From Pseudomonadota bacterium (GTDB taxonomy: Bacteria > Pseudomonadota > Gammaproteobacteria > Burkholderiales > SHXO01), in assembly GCA_023430065.1 (NCBI GenBank), contig JAEZCG010000127.1, positions 1 through 20,380 on the forward strand: a stretch of 20,380 nt of DNA, read 5' to 3'. This document shows, in pieces, positions 17,294-20,380 of this stretch. Within the stretch, counting starts at the first letter, position 1. Every line of letters starts with the position of its first letter. The notes beneath the pieces are model-generated. The model saw only the letters and a list, made by a program, of their open reading frames with translations, did no database searches and had not been told where the DNA came from. The position numbers and the translations under genes were made by a program.

Positions 17294-18658
17294 ATGACTC
17301 ACGCTCGCAAGACGTCACCCGTTCATCCGCTCGAGCTGCAGGACGAGCCATCGTCGTCCCGCCGCCGTCTGCTCCGTTCGCTGGCCCTGTCGTATCCCGT
17401 CGGAATTGCCGCGCTGGCAGCGCCGAAATGGGCCGCCGCCCAACTGACCATCGAAATCATCGGCGGCGGCGCCGACCAGATTCCCATCACCATCGTCCCC
17501 TTCGGGGCAGAGGATCGCCTGTCCCAGCCGTTGACGAGCGTGATCTCGGCGGATCTTGCGCGCAGCGGACGCTTCCGCATGCAGCCACTCGCAGCCGTGC
17601 GTCCGCTTCCGACCGAACCCGCGGAGGTGGACTACAAGGCGTGGAACGCCGAGGGCTCGCAGACCATGGTGATCGGGCGCGTCCTGGAGCGCAATGACGG
17701 CAAGGTCGACGTGCGCTTCAGACTGCTCGACACGGCCAAGGCTTCGCAGCTGCTCGGCTTCTCGTATACGGTCCCGAAGAACCAGACCCGGGCCACCGCC
17801 CACAAGATCGCCGATCTGATCTACGAGAAGCTGACCGGCGAACCCGGCGTGTTCGGCACCCGCATCGCGTACGTCGCGCGCAATCCCAATCGCTTCGAGC
17901 TGCACGTGGCCGATGCGGACGGTTTCAATTCCCAGTTCATCCTGGCGCACCGGGAACCGATCATCTCGCCGGCTTGGTCCCCGGACGGCGGTCGCATCGC
18001 CTACGTGTCCTTCGAGCAGCGCAAGGCGATCGTCTTCGTGCACGACCTGGTGGCAGGTTCGCGCCGGATCGTTGCCAACTACCCGGGAAGCAACAGTGCG
18101 CCTGCCTGGGCGCCGGACGGGCAGACACTGGGTGTGGTGCTGTCGAAGGACGGCGTCTCGCAGATCTATACGCTGCGCCTCGACGGCAGCGGCCTGTCGC
18201 GCATCACCAACAGCGACTCGATCGACACCGAGCCCAGCTTCTCCCCCGACGGCAAACACGTCCTGTTCACGTCCGACCGGGGCGGCAGTCCCCAGATCTA
18301 CCGGATGCGAACGAACGGCGGGGGGGTGGAGCGGATCACCTTCGAAGGCAGCTACAACGTCACGCCCCGCTACGCCCCGGATGGGAAATCTTTTGCCTTC
18401 ATCCAGCGTGCGCAGGGCCGATATAGCCTGGCGACGATGGATTTCTCCTCGCGCCAGACCCAGATTCTCACCGACGGCCAGCTGGACGGTTCGCCGACAT
18501 TCGCTCCCAACGGACGCTTGCTGTTGTACGCCTCCATCGTCCGGGGGCGCGGGATTCTGGCCGCCGTATCGAGCGACGGACGCATCAAGCAGAAGATCAC
18601 GGCCTCCGCGCAGGACGTCCGGGAACCGGCGTGGGGACCGCTCGGGGCCGGGCACTGA
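17294..18658 (+). CDS. tolB: Tol-Pal system beta-propeller protein TolB, with Tat-like signal
   Basis: Periplasmic partner of Pal and TolA. Mature protein starts near Gln50 (QLTIEIIGGGADQIPITIVP), giving the N-terminal alpha/beta domain (about 50-180). A six-bladed propeller follows with PD40 repeats: PAWSPDGGRIAYVS, PAWAPDGQTLGVV, PSFSPDGKHVLFTSDRGGSP, PRYAPDGKSFAFIQ, PTFAPNGRLLLYAS and a last PAWGP. The 454-residue length exceeds E. coli (430) because of a long N-terminal region of about 49 residues. That region contains SRRRLLR (22-28), a mild hydrophobic core, Lys45 before the cleavage site AAA-Q, all Tat-like. No ATG, GTG or TTG lies between 17294 and the twin arginines, so the extension is not an artefact of start choice, except that GTG 17288 could add two residues. 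No ribosome-binding site precedes the start. Confidence 0.93.
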   Translation: MTHARKTSPVHPLELQDEPSSSRRRLLRSLALSYPVGIAALAAPKWAAAQLTIEIIGGGADQIPITIVPFGAEDRLSQPLTSVISADLARSGRFRMQPLAAVRPLPTEPAEVDYKAWNAEGSQTMVIGRVLERNDGKVDVRFRLLDTAKASQLLGFSYTVPKNQTRATAHKIADLIYEKLTGEPGVFGTRIAYVARNPNRFELHVADADGFNSQFILAHREPIISPAWSPDGGRIAYVSFEQRKAIVFVHDLVAGSRRIVANYPGSNSAPAWAPDGQTLGVVLSKDGVSQIYTLRLDGSGLSRITNSDSIDTEPSFSPDGKHVLFTSDRGGSPQIYRMRTNGGGVERITFEGSYNVTPRYAPDGKSFAFIQRAQGRYSLATMDFSSRQTQILTDGQLDGSPTFAPNGRLLLYASIVRGRGILAAVSSDGRIKQKITASAQDVREPAWGPLGAGH

Positions 18659-18728
18659 TGCCGAGCTCGCATGGTTACGGACGCAGATTCGGCAAGCGAT
18701 GAACAAGCAGAAGGACACGGGAGCTAGC

Positions 18729-19367
18729 ATGAAGAGAATACTGATCGGCATCCTTTTGGCCGCCTTCGTGGCAGGCTGCGGTGGCGGCGGGAGCAAGAAG
18801 CCGGCAACGGTCGAGCAGAAGGACGTATTCGCCCAGCAGCAGGCTGCGCAGGACGAAGCCGCCAAGAAGCAGGCTGCGGAAGAGGAGGCGCGCCGGCGCG
18901 CGGAGGCCGAGCGACGGGCGCGCGAGGCGGCCGAACAGCCCGTGGTTCAGCCCCTGCCGGACAGCAGCGTCACGCAGGGCGCGCTGACCGATCCGGCCTC
19001 CCAGCTGCGCGACCCCGCCAGTCCGCTTTCGAAGCGCAGCGTGTACTACGGCTTCGACATGTACAACGTCGCCGACGAATACCAGTCGATGATCGAGGCA
19101 CACGCCAAGCTGCTGCGCGAGAACAACGACCTGCGGGTGCGCGTCGAAGGCAACTGCGACGAGCGCGGAAGTCGCGAATACAACCTGGCTCTCGGCCAGC
19201 GCCGTGCCGATGCGGTCAAGCGCGCCTTGACGCTGCTGGGTGTGCCGGAGTGGCAGATCGAGACCGTCAGCTTCGGATCGGAAAAGCCCAAGGCCCAGGG
19301 TAGCAGCGAGGAAGCATGGGCGGAGAACCGCCGCAGCGATCTGGTCTACGTCGGGATCGACGGCTGA
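18729..19367 (+). CDS. pal: Peptidoglycan-associated lipoprotein Pal, with extended linker
   Basis: Outer-membrane lipoprotein that binds peptidoglycan and is drawn to the septum by TolA. The signal MKRILIGILLAAFVAG ends in a lipobox with Cys17 (VAGC). The OmpA-like domain spans about 104-210: VEGNCDERGSREYNLALGQ with Asp144 and Arg159, the spacing of the diaminopimelate-binding pair in OmpA-like domains. At 212 residues it is about 40 longer than E. coli Pal (173). The extra length is an Ala/Glu/Lys/Arg helix-forming stretch at about 33-70 (DEAAKKQAAEEEARRRAEAE). GGGAG (18719-18723) stands 5 bases before the ATG. An upstream in-frame ATG at 18699 would spoil the signal peptide. Confidence 0.95.
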   Translation: MKRILIGILLAAFVAGCGGGGSKKPATVEQKDVFAQQQAAQDEAAKKQAAEEEARRRAEAERRAREAAEQPVVQPLPDSSVTQGALTDPASQLRDPASPLSKRSVYYGFDMYNVADEYQSMIEAHAKLLRENNDLRVRVEGNCDERGSREYNLALGQRRADAVKRALTLLGVPEWQIETVSFGSEKPKAQGSSEEAWAENRRSDLVYVGIDG

Positions 19368-19407
19368 TCGCAAGGCGTTCGGTCACGCATTTACGATCAA
19401 GGTAGCA

Positions 19408-20247
19408 ATGCGTTCGATTCAAGGTATTGCCACGCTGGCCGTGGCGCTGGCGATTCCCTTGCCGGCCCTCGCGCAGCAGCCTGCTGCGGCCCAGAACCGC
19501 GGCGTCATCGAGTTGATGAACCAGGTCGAGTCGGTCAACGCCGAGCTCAAGCGTCTGCGCGGCGAGCTCGAAGTGCTGACCAATGCCCTCGACAACGCGC
19601 AGCGCCGCCAGAAGGACATGTACCTGGATCTGGATACCCGCCTGCGCCGGCTGGAGGGCGGAACCGACGCCGCCCAGCAGCAGGAGAAGGTGCGGGCGGA
19701 TCTCGAAACGCGCCTCAAGCGTCTCGAGGCAGCGCTTGCTACACGTGAGGGCGCAGCGTCCGCGCCGGCTCCGGCTCCGGCCACGACCGCCGCCGTCCCG
19801 ACCCCTACGCCGCCGTCGCTCCCCACGCCGCCTTCGGTTCAGAGCCCATCCTCCGGCGGTTCTGCCAACGAGGCAGCCACGCCACGGCGCGCCTACGACG
19901 CCGCGCTTGCCGCGTACCGGGCCGGGGACTACCAGGGTGCGATTGCCGCGTTCGATGCCTTCGTCAAGCGCAATCCGCGCGATGCGCTGGCGCCCAATGC
20001 GCAGTACTGGATCGGCGATTCGTGGTTCAACCTCCGCGATTTCCGTGCGGCCGCCAATGCGCAACAGGCATTGATCACCACCTATCCGGACAGCGCGAAG
20101 GTTCCCGATGCGCTGCTCAATCTTGCCAGCGCCCAGTCCGCGTTGGGCGACACTGCGGCGTCGCGCAAGACGCTGGAGGAGGTGGTTGCCAGATACCCGC
20201 AGAGCGATGCAGCGGAGAAGGCGCGCCAGCGCTTGAAGACGAACTGA
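19408..20247 (+). CDS. cpoB: Cell division coordinator CpoB (YbgF)
   Basis: Periplasmic TPR protein that coordinates Tol-Pal action with septal peptidoglycan synthesis by PBP1B. The 279 residues comprise a Sec signal (MRSIQGIATLAVALAIPLPA, cleavage near ALA-QQ at 22/23), an N-terminal coiled coil (about 33-90, IELMNQVESVNAELKRLRGE onward, the trimerisation region), a low-complexity Pro/Ala/Ser/Thr linker (about 112-160) and three C-terminal TPR units (from YDAALAAYRAGDYQGAIAAF, then PNAQYWIGDSWFNLRDFRAA, then PDALLNLASAQSALGD). The linker is longer and more Pro-rich than I would expect from E. coli. AAGG (19399-19402) stands 5 bases before the ATG. Confidence 0.95.
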   Translation: MRSIQGIATLAVALAIPLPALAQQPAAAQNRGVIELMNQVESVNAELKRLRGELEVLTNALDNAQRRQKDMYLDLDTRLRRLEGGTDAAQQQEKVRADLETRLKRLEAALATREGAASAPAPAPATTAAVPTPTPPSLPTPPSVQSPSSGGSANEAATPRRAYDAALAAYRAGDYQGAIAAFDAFVKRNPRDALAPNAQYWIGDSWFNLRDFRAAANAQQALITTYPDSAKVPDALLNLASAQSALGDTAASRKTLEEVVARYPQSDAAEKARQRLKTN

Positions 20248-20258
20248 CGCTGTGCGTG

Positions 20259-20289
20259 GTTTGACACCCCTCGCGCCCATCCTTAAAAT
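20259..20289 (+). promoter_or_regulatory. Promoter of tRNA-Lys
   Basis: A perfect -35 hexamer TTGACA (20259-20264) stands 18-19 bases before TTAAAAT (20283-20289), a good -10 match. Transcription should start near 20296, about 10 bases before the mature tRNA. No terminator for cpoB is visible between its stop (20247) and this promoter, so read-through from pal/cpoB into the tRNA is possible. Confidence 0.75.
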
Positions 20290-20304
20290 GCCGTTCTTTT
20301 TTGC

Positions 20305-20380
20305 GGGCGGTTAGCTCAGCCGGTAGAGCAGCGGACTTTTAATCCGTTGGTCGCGAGTTCGAATCTCGCACCGCCTACCA
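20305..20380 (+). tRNA. tRNA-Lys (anticodon TTT)
   Basis: Complete 76-base cloverleaf. The acceptor stem is GGGCGGT (20305-20311) with ACCGCCT (20370-20376), one G-T wobble. The D arm contains TAGCTCAGCCGGTAGAGC. The anticodon loop CTTTTAA (20336-20342) places TTT at 20338-20340. The T loop is TTCGAAT. CCA is encoded at 20378-20380, the last bases of the window, unlike the tRNA-Gln at the other end. Confidence 0.97.

Noticed and set aside
18699-18728. Earlier ATG for pal
   Set aside because: It would put MNKQKDTGAS before the lipoprotein signal; the ATG at 18729 has the better ribosome-binding site and signal geometry.
17315-18865. 516-codon minus-strand frame opposite tolB and pal
   Set aside because: Antisense shadow of two conserved genes; composition unlike a real protein.
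1-20380. Search for CRISPR arrays, insertion sequences, phage genes or tRNA-linked integration sites
   Set aside because: No regularly spaced repeats, transposase or integrase motifs, or duplicated tRNA ends were seen; both tRNAs are flanked by ordinary housekeeping genes.

Overview
The window is high-GC bacterial chromosome. Gene content and order (tRNA-Gln, prs, rplY, pth, ychF; then yebC, ruvC, ruvA, ruvB, ybgC, tolQ, tolR, tolA, tolB, pal, cpoB, tRNA-Lys) are those of a Proteobacterium. The CTC-type two-domain L25 and the tRNA-Gln/prs/rplY/pth/ychF block point most towards a Betaproteobacterium (Rhodocyclales, Nitrosomonadales or Burkholderiales-like). The class assignment is inference from family knowledge; no search was run. 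Almost every base is accounted for by genes. There is no sign of phage, insertion sequence, CRISPR or recent transfer, and no gene-free stretch longer than about 230 bases.

Region 1 (1-3733, plus strand) is a housekeeping block. It holds tRNA-Gln(TTG), a hairpin terminator, PRPP synthetase (prs), ribosomal protein L25/CTC (rplY), a strong GC hairpin terminator, peptidyl-tRNA hydrolase (pth) and the ribosome-associated ATPase ychF. The theme is nucleotide precursor supply and translation quality control.

Region 2 (3740-9886, minus strand) is an island of three genes facing the housekeeping blocks. In transcription order they are a YjgR/HerA-like ATPase, a 230-base leader with nested inverted repeats, a soluble HDOD-GAF-histidine kinase, and 25 bases later a REC-PAS-GGDEF-EAL response regulator. 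The last two look like a cognate two-component pair that turns an intracellular signal into a change in cyclic di-GMP. This pair, with its structured leader, is one of the less ordinary parts of the window.

Region 3 (9887-14630, plus strand) starts at a divergent AT-rich promoter region. It holds yebC and the Holliday-junction genes ruvC, ruvA and ruvB. Between ruvA and ruvB sit two exported proteins of unknown function (11926-12744 and 12803-13561). They align with each other along most of their length, so they are tandem paralogues. This is the best candidate in the window for something undescribed.

Region 4 (14617-20247, plus strand) is the complete Tol-Pal envelope cluster: ybgC, tolQ, tolR, tolA, tolB, pal, cpoB. 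TolQ-TolR is the proton-driven inner-membrane motor, TolA spans the periplasm, TolB and Pal work at the outer membrane and peptidoglycan, and CpoB tunes the system to septal wall synthesis. Two features are unusual: TolB appears to carry a twin-arginine (Tat) type signal and its start codon lies almost on top of its own promoter, and Pal has a long charged, TolA-like helix in its linker. The window ends exactly at the CCA of a tRNA-Lys(TTT) with its own promoter.
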